Of a stretch of 5,647 nt of DNA, positions 5,634-5,647 are shown piece after piece. Both the position numbers and the translations under genes were made by a program. The notes beneath the pieces were generated by a model, which saw nothing but the letters and a program-made list of their open reading frames with translations, was not told the DNA's origin and made no database searches. Source of the stretch: Methanomicrobia archaeon LH_S13 (GTDB taxonomy: Archaea > Halobacteriota > Syntropharchaeia > Alkanophagales > Methanospirareceae); the NCBI GenBank assembly GCA_023659785.1, contig JAGXOR010000090.1, positions 1 to 5,647 of the forward strand. The letters are read 5' to 3'. Within the stretch, counting starts at the first letter, position 1, and the number at the start of each line of letters is the position of its first letter.

Positions 5634-5647
5634 TAGTATTAGATGTG

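Overview
The window looks like a piece of an archaeal genome, most likely a euryarchaeote of the methanogen / anaerobic alkane-oxidiser type. The reasons are an F420-dependent methylenetetrahydromethanopterin dehydrogenase (Mtd), an archaeal type II methionine aminopeptidase, an archaeosortase A-like membrane transpeptidase and a DUF1786 protein. In addition, TATA-like boxes lie close to several starts. The taxon cannot be fixed from this sequence alone; Mtd occurs in both methanogens and ANME-type archaea.

Layout. Positions 1-124 hold a short possible remnant of a transposase-like reading frame. From 2916 down to 125, three minus-strand genes run in the order DUF1786 (ASKHA-like fold), artA-like, map. 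The first two overlap by 10 bp and the third follows after 39 bp, so they form a probable operon. Upstream of it lies a TATA-like box and an odd AT-rich quasi-repeat in the leader. From about 2991 to 4083 the window is mostly decayed. It holds a roughly 250-bp coding-like remnant whose protein-like signal jumps between two minus frames, some short tandem duplications, and a minus-strand radical SAM gene of the COG1964/Tes-like type. That gene has kept its N-terminal CPVC module, the GGEP motif and the C-terminal signature, but appears to have lost the segment that carries the [4Fe-4S] cysteine motif. Positions 4099-4306 are non-coding, rich in short repeats and hairpins, and include a perfect 7-bp stem across the mtd stop codon. 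mtd (minus, 5146-4307) appears intact. Divergent from it across an 88-bp intergenic region is a Fic-family gene (plus, from 5235), which stops after 132 codons before its catalytic motif.

Functionally, Mtd belongs to the C1 pathway (methylene-H4MPT/methenyl-H4MPT interconversion with F420). ArtA-like enzymes process C-terminally tagged surface proteins. Map removes initiator methionines. The DUF1786 protein has no assigned role, and its tight coupling to artA is the main contextual clue. I do not see a clearly new multi-gene system. The most interesting signals are the core-deleted radical SAM gene, the interrupted Fic gene, the operon linking DUF1786 with artA, and the unexplained repeats.
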